Positions 49,321-61,660 of a stretch of 64,000 nt of DNA are shown in pieces. The position numbers were made by a program, and so were the translations under genes. The notes below the pieces were generated by a model, which saw nothing but the letters and a program-made list of their open reading frames with translations, was not told the DNA's origin and did no database searches. The stretch's first letter is position 1; each line of letters starts with the position of its first letter. This DNA is from Todiramphus chloris collaris (Eukaryota > Chordata > Aves > Coraciiformes > Alcedinidae), in NCBI GenBank assembly GCA_025345505.1, contig JANVCC010000020.1, forward strand, positions 53,930,716 to 53,994,715, written 5' to 3'.

Positions 49321-52300
49321 AACCAAGAGGGGACTTAGTCTCAGTGTCCATTTATCTAAGCAGTATTAATTTTGCTGTATTTCCAATATTCCAATAAATA
49401 AACAGCCACAGTCACCTTAAGAGCAGGACTGCACCATCTCACCATCCAGCTCTCCCAAAACTAGGGAGGACCCTCTGATTTCATTCCACTTAATCCCTCA
49501 CTTTTCTTTTCCCCAGCAGCAGGGATAGCTGAAGAAGCCTGTCATCATTTTATTGCTGTTTCTAATAAACACATATGGTGAAACATAGAACAAGAACAAC
49601 AGCGAGTTGCTATTGTTCCACGCACGGCCATATGTGGGCTGTCCAGCAGCTCAGCAGCTGCATCATGAGCACTCAGGAATGTCTATAGCCCAGAGAGAAA
49701 GGAACAATTTTTAAGGCTCTGAGTCTCACAAATAGTGCATCTGCTTTACATACCACTGTTGCTAAAACAACTTCTGACCATGGTGTGCCAAAAGCATAGA
49801 TGTGTCATTAGTCACTACAGAAGTTTATAAGGTAATTAAATTGTTAGCAATTGCAAGGCAGGGTCTGAGAAATTAGCTGCGACCATGCTGAAAGGAGCTT
49901 TGCTAAACAAAAAAACCCAAATAAATATACATATATACATGTTTTGTATGTATATACATCTATATGCATTTGTATGTGTGTATTTATATAGTTAGCACTT
50001 TGGGTTGGGTTTTTTTAACATCAGAAACTCAGACACTTGCACGTCTAGTACTTCACATAATAAAAACTTTGACCCCGGTAATAATCCATATTTATTTTAT
50101 GGCGTTGTGCAAGGTTGAAAGGCAGGCAATTTACCAATAGTTTTTTCTCTGTTAGCTACATTTCCCTCTGGCCTCATATGGCTTTGCTTGGGCTGGCTGG
50201 TGCATACTTGAGTGATGCAGAGACAGCCCAAACGTGATGGTTGGGATGCCTTCCATGCATCTGTGTTTCTAAAACTCTTCTTTTCCTGATGTTGTATTTA
50301 CACAGCAACCTGACTGAAAATGAACAGCCCATCTGCACGCCTTCATTTTTTACATCAGTGTGCTTGAGGGAGAAAAGGAGACTGTCACTGAGGGAAAAGA
50401 GAAATAAAACTTTAAAGCAGGAAACATTTTTTCAAATTTGGACAAACACAGGAAGACAACCATAGTTTTATTTAAGCACACGAAGAATTTACTAACTGAT
50501 TTTGGAGAGGGGGATGTGCTGAGTACCTACAGTAAATACAAGGAGCAAGAGAGAAAAAATTATAAGGGATTCAAAAATCAACTACTCACATATGTTGCTG
50601 AGCATGGATTTTAGAAATCTGATTTAAATATCAAAATGAGAATGATTTTGGTCAGAGTTTTTAATGCATGGTGTGAAGTCCTGGGTCTTGTACTCTTTCT
50701 CCATACATACCCCTTCCACACACCATCTTCACAGCACACAAATTACCTGTATAATGGGACCTGATTTGAGTAATATATAAAGCCCCGAGAAGAACCACAT
50801 CCAGGCATTCACAGAAACCATAGACTAGATCAGACTGCCAAAATCCACAACTGTTTCTGCTGGTATATGAAACCACAAACATTTGCATGCTTAGATATCC
50901 CAACAAAAAGTAAATATTCTGGATGATGTACTTTTCAATAGCTTACACAGTAGTGAAGAAAAAAAAAAAAAACAAAGAGAGGGGGAAAAAAAATAACTTC
51001 TACTTACTCCATCTTAGGCATTCTTTCCAATGGGTAACGCTGAAATGCCCACACCAGCTTTCATTGAAATAACGAAGGGCCGGATTTTCTCCCCGACAGT
51101 ACATGGCACTTGATTTTCCTGGGAGCAATGGCAGGACTTCAAAAAAACCCTATGCCAAGGTCTGCTTTTCAGAGGTCACCAGCATGCCCTGGTTCCTGTT
51201 GACTTGTAGCCAATGTGCAGCTTGAGGTTTTGTTCATTCCTCAGATGAATCTTTCAAAACTCGTGATTTCTCTGCATGAGTCTGTTTTATGTAACCCCAG
51301 TCTGCATTCCTCCAAACCCCTCCTGAGCTTGGAGCGTTCTGACAGCCAACCTCAAATTCTTCCTTCATCCTGCAGCTGACAACTTTGGTTCTGCAGGGAC
51401 TGCATGACAGGCTCCTCACACTGCTCCTGGGGGCTTTTGGGGAACCAGTGTGGCTCCCTCAGGCATTCAGGGGACCAAGACTGGAAGAAAGCTGGGCTGG
51501 AGAGGGAGGTCTACTCCCAAGGGGCAAGATGTTGGACTTTCCTGCAACAGAAATGCCCCTTGCCAGCTTTGTTCAGCTGGTTTTCTTCTCTTCCCTGCAT
51601 CAGCATCAATTTTATCCATGCCTCTGCCAGAAAAACAAAAATACCAAAAAACCACAAACAACATTTTTCATGTAAAAGCAGTAGGAAGGGAGGACACTAA
51701 TTTGGTGGATCCCACTTGCTCTTGGTCTTCTGCAGGCACCTCAGATGGCAGCTTCAGTTCTCAACACCAGCACTCTGTAGCATCCTGAAGTTGGGCACCC
51801 AAACAAGCTTGGAAGATGAATTATTACACTATAATTATTTTTTCACCATTATCTGTGAATGCACAGAAATATATAAAAGCAGATAAAAACAGTGGGAGAA
51901 GGCAAGAAACTAAATTCCATTTTTAATTCCTTTTCAGATAATTTTCCCTTGTGAAGTGGAAAATCTTAACCTGTGATGCTTCCTCAGATAGCTTTCCTGT
52001 GCCTATTTTTGGGGGAACTCCTTGGAGTATTGGAAATGTTTGATGAGGTAGGAGAGTAAAGCATGAGAAAAACATTGGGGTGCTCAATATAGTTTGGTGG
52101 GAAGTGGGTGGAAGGGATGCAGAAACCATGAGGAGAGCTGAGTATTTTGTGTACATCCATTGCTACCCTGGCCTGGTTCTGTTTGCAGTTTGAAATACTG
52201 CAAACGCATCCAAGTCAATGAAACAAATAGCTCAGATGTACATTTTCCAGTATTTTTCAGGTATTGTTGGCCTTTTGTTTGGTACAAATGACTGATAGCT

Positions 52301-52926
52301 TGTCATATGAGAGCAGTACCTCAAATTTAGGTCTGAGAAAGAGATAGAAAAAAACATTTAATAAAAGAAAAAAAAAAAAAAGAACGAACCATTTTCTAAA
52401 TTAAATGTTAGTCTTTTGTCTTACCATCTTTAATCCCACGTATGTAAGTGTGTACAACTATATACACTCAAGGGCAAAAATATCTCCTCCTGATAAATTA
52501 GTCCCTGACAAGAAATGTTTTATAATATGTAGAGAAACCATGCAGGAACATGAAGATCAAACAAGGAGGAACATGTGCTCCACTAACCTACTTAGATGCA
52601 GCTCGGTAACAGCAAAATAACCTGCCATCTGATGCTCTGTATGCTGTGAGCGTGTACTGACATCATGCAGACCTCTGATATGGAAACCCTCTCCTAGCAA
52701 AATGATGGGATATTTCTTGTCCTTGTTAGTGCATGAATTTTCAATATGGGTACATGAATTTCAGTATGGGTCATGGCCAAGTTTTGTAATTGTAGTAATT
52801 GTAGAATGGGAGGAACATGCACCAGAACTTTGGGATTAGTCTCTTCTTCTTCGGACACCCAATAAACCAGCACCTTTCCCACACTGAGAGTGTTGACACC
52901 TTCATTCCTTCAGGAAAGGGGGCTCT
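49321..52926. other. Unique non-coding sequence with simple repeats
   Basis: Contains a TATA/TATG-rich patch at 49921-49990 and A-runs at 50959-50972 and near 52368. Frames around 51385-51788 overlap in all three plus frames and the minus strand, with no domain. A near-perfect inverted repeat at 49594-49618 is described in the findings. Confidence 0.5.
52732..52771 (+). repeat. Imperfect tandem duplication, 21-base unit
   Basis: Two adjacent copies of CATGAATTTTCAATATGGGT and CATGAATTTCAGTATGGGT, differing by one base deletion and one substitution. Confidence 0.85.
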
Positions 52927-52987
52927 GTTGAAACATCACCCCCCCCAACTATATCAGTTGAAACATTTCCCTTCCCCTACTGTATCA
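52927..52987 (+). repeat. Imperfect tandem duplication, 30-31-base unit
   Basis: The first unit runs 52927-52956 and the second 52957-52987. Both begin GTTGAAACAT, have a C-rich middle and end in TATCA. Each unit ends where the next GTTG begins, so this is a local slippage or unequal-exchange duplication that has since diverged. Confidence 0.8.
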
Positions 52988-55900
52988 GTTGGCCTTATAA
53001 AAGATCACTGCAGAATTCAAAAGTAATCCCCTTGGATGTGGTTATATATATTTCACTGTAAGTGAAAGAGAACAAAACAAATAAGAACACAAGAAGGCTC
53101 TTTCTTCACCTTGATACTTTCTTCAAACTTTCTGCTAAGGATTTCCAACTGCATTTGTCATCATAAGGTAAGGACTCTGAATGAATTTATTGATAGTAGC
53201 CGGGGGAAAAAAAAAGGGAAGAATGAATGACATCCCTTGAGGTGGAAGGTATGTCATGAACTTCCCCAGGTTATTTGCAAATGTTTCTGCCAGTATCAAT
53301 AAATTGCTTATATTTCAGGATAGACTACATTAATTACAGGATGGCATTATGTATTTAAAGGTTGATGAAAGTTATACCTGTGCTTGGTCATGTTCAAACT
53401 GCACGTTCACGTGAAATATTTGTTATTTGACTACGTAGGCATGCATGTGAGAAGCAAGAGCATCCATAATGTTTTAATAGGCTTTTATTAGTTCATACTC
53501 TCCTTGTAATGTTGTTTTACAATATGTGCATTCAATGTGTTTGTGTCTATGCTCTTCATGCACACATTGAAGGACGTCAAAACATCCTTCTGCTTCCTTG
53601 TTTTCCACCACTTAGTCAGGCAACTTGAATGCTTTCCAAATCTTGTTAAAAAACAGAAATAGTGCTATCACTTCTGAGTGCACAGCAAGGAAGAGGGTAA
53701 TGCAAAGGTAGAGGAGGAGATGGGGGGGATCTTCATGGGTGAGATCAGAAGCCTCAGTGTCATGGTGCCCAGACCTGATCTGGGACTCCACTCTGCCTCG
53801 CTCCAAAAAGCAGAGTTTTTTGTTCACTTGCTGGATGGAAAAGCACTGCAAAGATGCTCCTTGTACATTATCTCCAGTTTAAAAAGTTTACAAAGCAGAA
53901 CTTTGCTGCCCAAAAATTACAAGTTATTTGTCTGAGCTGACATGAATTAGTTATACGTATATTTTAAACTATCTGGGTTTTTTTATTTCCCAGGAAAATG
54001 TAAAGTAATATTCAAGTAAGGGTTTTTTTCTGAATAAAATAGATTAAAAAAATCAACTTTATTTTATTCTCTGTTTTTCCCTGAAACTAAACTAACTAGA
54101 CAAGCTCAACCTAGAATCAATAAATGCTTTGCATATATTATTCTGGTGAGTTAAAAATTGCTCCTGCATATGTTCAAAGTGTTTCAGTCAGGTGCAGACT
54201 TACTGGGTAACACTGGAATCATGCAATGCTGGTGGTCCTGGTATCTCCAGAGAAAATACTTACTGCTTTTATCTGTTTTCTTCTGATTAGACAAGATGTT
54301 TCTGGTGTGTATCTCTTAAGCAAGGAAGAATCAATTTTGGATGGAGCCTTTAAGCTGTGTTGTAATAAGAAAAAGCAATATTCGTAAGTATCAATTAATG
54401 GGATGCTCACAGCTGGAGGGAGCAAAGGAGGGTATTTTCTCTTCAATTGCTCTTGCAGATGTGGATTGTCTGATGTCTATAGACAGGTGAGTTCATCCCA
54501 TTGTCATCATGGGAGGCAGCCATGGTTGCCTTGGTTCCCTGTCTCTGTGAGGAGAGAACATCTGTCCACTTTGACTGCAGTCACTCAATGGGTCTAAAAG
54601 TGTGTGCTGACGCAGGAGCAGCCCACACACCCATGTTTCCACACAGAGCATTATGAGAAGCCAGCCCCTATAGCCTTAAGAAACCCAGATAAAAATAACA
54701 TTGCCTCAGGAAGCTTATGCTATGCATGAGTAAGATGACTGCAAGGCTCCCACTACCTCCTGAGAGGGGTCGGGATTTTGGGTTCGATTAAGGAACTTGC
54801 CAAGAAGTCGTGATGCAGCCATTGCTGGCTGCCTACTCAACAGCCCACTATTTGTTCATGGTCAGCAACAAAGCTGGTCAAATAACATTTATCAGATTGT
54901 TTACTTGGCATATCCCCCACAATCTGAATAACTTATTTTACAGAGGAGGTTTGTAGGTTTTTTTTCACAGATGCCAGGCTAGATGCCAGGCTTACTAATA
55001 TAATTGCCAAAAGCTGTCCTTTGACAGGTCTCAGGAGAAAGTTTGAAGTCAAGTGCCAGGTTTTTCAGTGGAGCGGCATCTGTGTCCCCAGCCAGCCAGG
55101 TACTGAGGAGTATGTGGCTACATGCTGAGACTTGTGCTCATAGTATCTCCTTGCAGACATGGCCTCCATGAAACATTATGGATGGTAAGAGCTATCCAAA
55201 CCAATCTGGGTGGCAGGATTGCATCTCCTGGACAGGTTAAATAGTATGTCAGACCACAGAGCCTTCTACTCTGTTAACCAGACTGGAGTAAAAGAGCCTC
55301 TTAGCAGGGTGAAAGAAGCAGATGAGGAACTCTTTACTCCTAGAGATAGCAAGCCTCAGCTCTAGCTCTCAGGATGCAGAGGTGGTGAGAAATAGTGGTG
55401 TATTTTTCTAGAGAGTATGGCTGGCTTGATTTCATGGGTTGGGTCTTCTTGCTCCTCCAAAAGCAAAAGACATGGGTGAGCTTCTCCCATTATCAGCTTG
55501 TGCTCAGTGCAGCAAGGATGGAGGACAGGTCATGCAAGCTCACATTAAATTGTGTTTTTCAAATGAGTGATGTCTCTTCTTTTGCAGGAGAGCAATGACC
55601 CTGTTTACCTCAAGGCTGACACACTCTTGGAAAGTGAAATATATACGGTAATAATGATGCTGTGGGAGAAGAATCTCTTTCATAAGAAAAAAATGGTGCA
55701 TAAACACACAGCACAGCTTTGGACACATGTTCATTTCATCCATAAGAAGTTTGTGCAAGTGAAGAAAAATCCAAGTTTTTCTCCTGCCCCCCAAAGAAAT
55801 ATAATCCAGAGTTTACATCAGATGGTTTATGAGAGTTTATTGGAATATCCAACAGAGTTCATGTAGTGTGTCATAAGGTAAAGCCTGTTCATTGTTGATT

Positions 55901-58331
55901 TACAAGCAGTATGTGCCGGTGTTACTGTAATTTATAGACCACAGATGGTCAGGGGGTGCCCCTGCTGACTTGTAGCTGAATAAGAAGCTGAGCCCTGTGT
56001 GTCATCTGCTGCAGGTACCTCCTGCTCACTTACCCAAATCAGCTCAGATTGAGATATGCCTTCAAACCTGGAGAGCCTTGAAACCTCTGCCTTGCAAACT
56101 AGGGCTTGAGGCTGGGGAAAAAAAAATCCCCTGAGCTTATCAGAACAGCACCAAAGGAAAATTGCTTTTTACAATAATAACTTAATTTCTCAAGGTTGGT
56201 ACTTCACTTCTTGATGGGTTTTTGTCACTTGTTAAATGGAGAAGGAAGAATGTCAATCCTCCCTTTCATACACTGGTCTAAATGTATGAGTGTCTAAGTG
56301 TCTCCTCTACAAAAATTTATATATATTCATAAATCTCCCTTGTAATGATAGATCTTATCTTCATTCTCATCATTTTACTCTTTTAGGTAAAGAGTACAAT
56401 TTTTTACTCTTTAACTGTATTTTTTTTTTAATTATATTAACTTTCCTTCATCAAGTTTACCTAAGTCTTTGCTTTTTTAAGCCTTATAAAGTAATTGTCT
56501 CTTTATTTTGGCACTGTTTTCTGATCCCTTGGGAATTCACTCCAGGTAGATTCATGTGACAGAGGGAGGACAGGGCTGGCAGTATATCCCACCCAAATCT
56601 TTGGGAGATTTTTTTTTTGTCCAAGGGATAGGGCTTCTTTTCACTTTTAATTTCTCTGGTGACAAGGTTCATCACATTGCCTCCTATTTCTTCTAGACTT
56701 GTTTTTGTTGACAGAAATACTGCAGTGGTCTTTGGCAGGATCCAGCAGCCTTTGGAGGGACATACTGTATTTGGGGATGCCCGGTGCTTGGCTAGCCCAT
56801 TGTAATAAGGTCATGCATTTTAACAAGGTCCTGCCAATCCCCTTTCTAAAGGGCATTGGTTATGTTTTGTTAAAATGTGCTTTGAACTCAGCTGACCTGA
56901 ACTGAGCTGATAGGACATTTCAGGGCTTTTTTCTGCCTGGACCACACTTAACACCTGTTGGCAAACAGTTGCAAATGCCACTGCAGGAAATGTCCAAGTT
57001 CCAAATTAAGTGTCTTGACTTTTTTGCCCAAGTGTAAGAAAATTCGGTGGCTTCTTTAGTTAATAAAAAGAAAAACAAAACAAAACAAAACAAGCAAACA
57101 GAAAAAAGCCTTAGCACAACTTTATTTTTCCTTATCAAGAGGGGGAGAAAAAAACACCCTGTAGACAAAAGAAGCAGAAGGAGAGCTGTAATGGAAATAA
57201 AATTGACAGCCTCTCAAAACTCAGGTGGCATTTTCCTTTTCCAGTTAATTACAGTTTTAATTACATGGCTTCTTGTGACTCCTTGATACCTAATAAACTA
57301 GGCTCTGTGGGGCGGCAAAGTTGAGTTTTGCTTGAACTGCAGGTGTAAGGCTCAGCATGAAACATAAATCAACTTCTTAAACATGTTCCCAGGGTGTGTT
57401 CAGGTTTTTTTTTCCTATTCGTTTGTAAAAATCACATCTTTTCACTATTGTTGGGTTAAAAAAAAGATTGAAGCTACAATGCAGTTGAGTTTTACCTTTG
57501 TGTCTTTCCATATAAAAATTCCCTTTTAGTAGGGGAAAAAAGCTTTTTTTTTTTTTTTAACCTCATATCCAATAAATTTTAAAGGAGTGATGCATTACCC
57601 ATATACACCCTCTCTCATTATCATTTTCTTTAGTGGGGGTGCATTAGATAGAAGAGGAAAGTACACTGGCAGCATGAAAACAAGGAGAGATCGGTATTTG
57701 GAAAATAAAGAGATATTCAGCCCATAGGAGCTGCCAGTTCTGAAGGTTTTGAAAACAGACACGGCCTGTTTATTCTTTGTGTGTTATGCCATGGAAATCA
57801 ATGCTCCAGTCAGGTTCAAGCAATGCTGAAGTGCTGGTTTTATATAAGTGCAAAAAAGGTGTATACATTATGAGTGGAGAAGGAGAGCTCTGAGAAATAG
57901 CTGTTTGGTTAGCGGCTTTCCATGCCCAGTAAGGGAAAGGTGGGAAAAATGGCAATGTCCTGCTTGCCTTTCAACATGAATCTTTGGTTTCTGGGCTTTT
58001 CCCATTGCTGTTTATCTGAAATAGTGCCATTGTGCTATTTCTTTGCTAGAGCAAGTGTGCTTAAGCCAGCTGAAGGTCTTTCTCACTCCTTCAAGAGCTT
58101 TGTGACCATCCTCTGTACTTCCCATCCACCATTCCATGGCACATCCCAGCTGTGTGGCTTGACAATTGCTGACATCTCACTGACACCCACGGTGCTCAGG
58201 ACCATCTGAGGCACAGTCAAAGGTGTCTTCCCAAATAAAACTATCATATGGGTTAGACAGAACAGGCAAATTTCAACCTTAACTTCAATAGAAATCTTGC
58301 CTGAAAGACAATCTCCCTGTAGACTAAACTT
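52988..58331. other. Unique AT-rich non-coding sequence
   Basis: No gene is established. A 12-base tandem duplication (AGATGCCAGGCT twice) lies at 54969-54992 and a run of 15 T at 57544-57558. Two exon-like intervals bounded by good splice signals (54459-54486 and 55588-55647) are described in the findings. Confidence 0.45.
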
Positions 58332-58823
58332 AGAATCATAGAGTGGTTTGGGTTGGAAGTCACCTTTAAAGTCTTATAGTCCAACCCCCCTGCAGTGACC
58401 AGGGACGTCTTCAACTAGATTAGGTTGGTCAGAGCCCTGTCCAGTCTGATGTGGAATGTTTCCAGGGATGGGACACCTACCACCTCTCTGGGCAACCTGT
58501 GCCAGTGTTTCAACATCTTCACTGTAAAAAATTTCTTCTTTATATCTAGTCTAAGTCTCTCCTCTTTTAGTTTGAAACCATCATCCCTTGTCCTGCCACA
58601 GCAGACCCTGCTAAAAAGAATGTCCTCATCTTTCTTATAGGCCCCAGTGAAGTACAGAAGTACCACAGCAAGGTCCTCCCAGACCCTTCTCTTCTTCAGG
58701 CTGAACAACCCCAACTCTTACAGTCTTTTTTCATAGGAGAAATGTTCCAGCCCTTGGATCATTTTTATGGCCTTCCTCTGGGCCTGCTCCAACAGGTCCA
58801 TGTCTTCCTTATGCTGAGCCCTG
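58332..58823 (-). mobile_element. CR1 LINE, ORF2 C-terminus and 3' end
   Basis: The plus strand starts with AGAATCATAGAGTGGTTTGG, the reverse complement of the CR1 3' end with one terminal octamer, and runs into ORF2. An open minus-strand frame (58714-58415) carries LFSLKKRRVWEDL, GRTRDDGFKLKEERLRLDI and HWHRLPREVVGVPSLE, the CR1 C-terminal signature. The sequence from about 58715 to 58823 continues upstream in ORF2, out of frame. The DDGFKLKE variant differs from the TRGNGLKL type of the copies at 8290 and 60037, suggesting another CR1 subfamily. It is 5'-truncated and inactive. Confidence 0.93.
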
Positions 58824-60036
58824 TTGATGAGGATTCCTGGTGGTAGTTGTTCTCATTATTGTTATCAAAGCTCATGATCTTATTCTTTTTCACAGTCTGG
58901 CTGCCCCATCTTCTTTACAACTGCATGTTACTTACCTGAGCACTTATACTTGTGAAGCACAGGTTTCTCTCGGATCAATACTGTGTTCAATCCATTTGGT
59001 ATAAATGTCCTGTACTCTCGCATGGCATGCAGTATTTGGGCAGCTCACAGCAAAAATGTGGGGAGCTGGGCTGTGATCTACAATTTCTGTTTGATGTTAT
59101 AGGTATTAGCTGATGAAAAAAAACCAAAACAAACAAACAAACAAATACCCCAAAGGTACTCTTTCTTCAAAGCTAGTGTAGCTTCACCCATGACATGGTG
59201 GCACAGCTTGGGGAAAGGTGCGTTGTATGGCACAATGAAAGCCTGGCAGCATTGTGTCCTGACCTCAGCATCCTCTTGGCTTTTGGTTTCTGAGGACACA
59301 TCGCCCTAGTGTTCCCCTGGTGACAACCTCTGCTGCTAGGTGCAGGCTACAAATTTTCCACAAGAACTATCTTGCAGCAGAGATTTGAGATTGTGGTTAA
59401 CTACAAAATCTTCATTAAAACCAGGCCACAGAAAAGAATAACTTTTCAAAATATAGTAAAAGCCTAGAACAGTCAATAAAAGCATCTCTTTTTCAAGCCA
59501 GGTGGCCCCACTTGTCCACATCTCCACTGCTGGAGGTGTAGAGGGAATGCATGGCTTGGGCTGGACCCTACTGCTGGATAGTCAAGCACTTCTGCAACCC
59601 CTGAGCAAATGCCATTGCTACTGCCCTTTGCAAAAAGCTAGATGGATCTGTGAAGCTATTGCTTTTCTTCTCTTTAACTTTCCCCTTTAAAACTTGCCCC
59701 TACTTCAACACCTGTAGCAGATGAACTGCAAAAACTGATAGCAAACGGAGATACTTAGCACATAGTTTGTCCAGGTCTATGTATACCCATGCTGTATAAT
59801 ATATACTGGCACTTTCGTGTTGCCTGGTTCACACAGGTGTTATCATGACATGGGCTTTCATATCAGTCATGGTCCCAGAGGACAGAAGTGCCATGAAGCT
59901 GCAGTGCTTTGCAGCCTAAATCAAGAAACAAGAGCAGGCATACCTTGGACACTCAACTCAGTGGGAACTGAAAATTAACTGAGGAAGAAAAAACCCCAAC
60001 CCTATAGGTCCAGCAAGAATTTATTTTTTTTTGTTT
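58824..60036. other. Unique non-coding sequence between two CR1 insertions
   Basis: No gene is recognised. A small (CAAA)n patch lies near 59127-59143. Both flanking CR1 copies are in the same, minus-strand orientation. Confidence 0.5.
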
Positions 60037-60322
60037 TAGAATGTCTTTGGTTGGAAGAGACCCTCAAGAACATCTAGTCCAACCTTCAACCCAACACTGC
60101 AAGCTCACCACTAAACCATGTCCCTGAGCACCAGGTCCACACACCATTTACATGCCTCCAGGGATGGTGACACCACCACTGCCCTGGGCAGCCCATTACA
60201 ATGTTTGATAACCCTTTCAATGAAGAAGTATTTCCTAATATCCAGCCTAAACTTCCTCTGGCACAGCTTGCATCCATTTCCTCTGGTACTGTCACACGTC
60301 ACCAAGGAGAAGAGGTTGTTTG
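60037..60322 (-). mobile_element. CR1 LINE 3' fragment
   Basis: Reverse complement of a CR1 3' end: TTTGGTTGGAAGAGACC (60045), CATCTAGTCCAACC (60071), CACTAAACCATGTCCCTGAG (60108), CCTCCAGGGATGGTGACACC (60155) and GCCCTGGGCAGCCCATTACA (60181). An open minus-strand frame gives [18 protein letters not shown] and [17 protein letters not shown], the C-terminus of CR1 ORF2. The terminal octamers are decayed. It probably belongs to an intermediate age class. Confidence 0.92.
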
Positions 60323-61612
60323 CAAGAGAAATAAAAGAATTCCTCCTGCTTTGCTCCCAAATAAAGCTTTTCAGTATCTTTTTCAATTAATCTTGGTTTT
60401 CTTTTTAAACCACACAGAAAGGCAATTAGAGAGTTTCATATAGTTTCATAAATGTTTTTTCCAAGGTGGGAAAGACAGGGTAAAATTAAAGGAGCTAGGG
60501 AAAGGAAGGAGAGTGGGAAAGCTGAGGAACCAGAGTTTAAAAGATAAAAGAAGTTAAAATAAACCTGAAAACATTAATGCTTCTCATTCTAGCGCTCCAA
60601 ATGGTGTTGAGAGCAAGGAGAAATTGGAGGAAAAAAAAATTAAATACCTGAAAGGTTTTGGTTCACAATAAAGAAATGAAGCAAAACTTCCCAGCTGAAA
60701 CAGAGTACACGTTTTGTTTGTTTTGAAATGCCTTCCTGTGGAAGTTTTTGGACAAGAGGGAAAAAAGATGTGTGTGTGTTGGAGTCAGGGACAGGACACT
60801 TGTTTCTGTACATATTGAGCTGTCTGTACCTAGAGGTGCAAGGCAGTGTCCTCCAGCTTTTCTGGGAGCTTAACCATGGCAAACAACTGGAGGAAGCTGC
60901 AGTGTTGAGCTAGAGAAAGTGCAAGGAGATGTTAAGAAGCATCCTATAACGAATACATCCCCATAGCACTGTTGGTTCTGTCATGGAAGGAGAGGGCAGC
61001 AGCAACATGGGAAGAGCAGAGTTAGTGTGTATTAAACCATATGCCACCAACTCATATGGCAATGAGGTCCAACTTGGAAAAGGCTTGAAAAGTTTTCAAA
61101 CATAATTTTTGTGGTCTGCTGAAACACAAATGACTATTTTTCATTCTACGGAGAAATTTATCTGGAAGGAGACCAGGAAGAGACATCCACCCTCAGCTCC
61201 AAATGCCTGGTTCCTGCTTCTGAGCCAGGCAGAGAAAGTATCACAGTGTGATGAACGTATTTCTTCCCCAGTTGTCGGCAAGCTGTGCTTTAATAATGGT
61301 GTAACAGATAGTGCATAAAAGAACACTAGCCACAAAAATTATCCCATTGGGAAGGAAGGTTGGAAGAGATTTTTCTTTCTAAATTTGACACCAGGGGTGG
61401 GAACCTGGCGCACAACTGTGCAAACCTGCTGGATATCTCACCATCCCTCTACACAGCCAAGTGTCTACCCAAGTGGGGTAGATTCTTTTTCTCAGAACAG
61501 GGCATCCCACATCATGCTGAGATGAGGGTTCCTGGGACATCTGAGCAGCAGTGAGGAATGGGAACTCATGTTGGAGAGAAACTGTGCATGGCTATGGCTC
61601 TGCAAGGGAGTG
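60323..61612. other. Unique non-coding sequence
   Basis: No gene, RNA or repeat is recognised. Open frames are under 80 codons. Confidence 0.5.
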
Positions 61613-61660
61613 GAATGAATGAATGAATGAATGAATGAATGAATGAATGAATGAATGAAG
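61613..61660 (+). repeat. (GAAT)n microsatellite
   Basis: Eleven perfect GAAT units (61613-61656), then GAAG. A long uninterrupted tetranucleotide array is likely polymorphic in length. Confidence 0.97.

Noticed and set aside
48954..49397. Open frames ending in a poly-A tract, as in a processed pseudogene
   Set aside because: No polyadenylation signal before the A-run, no recognisable protein and no flanking direct repeats seen.
54780..54795. GGTTCGATTA resembling a tRNA B box
   Set aside because: No A box at the proper distance and no cloverleaf can be drawn; the B-box end does not match.
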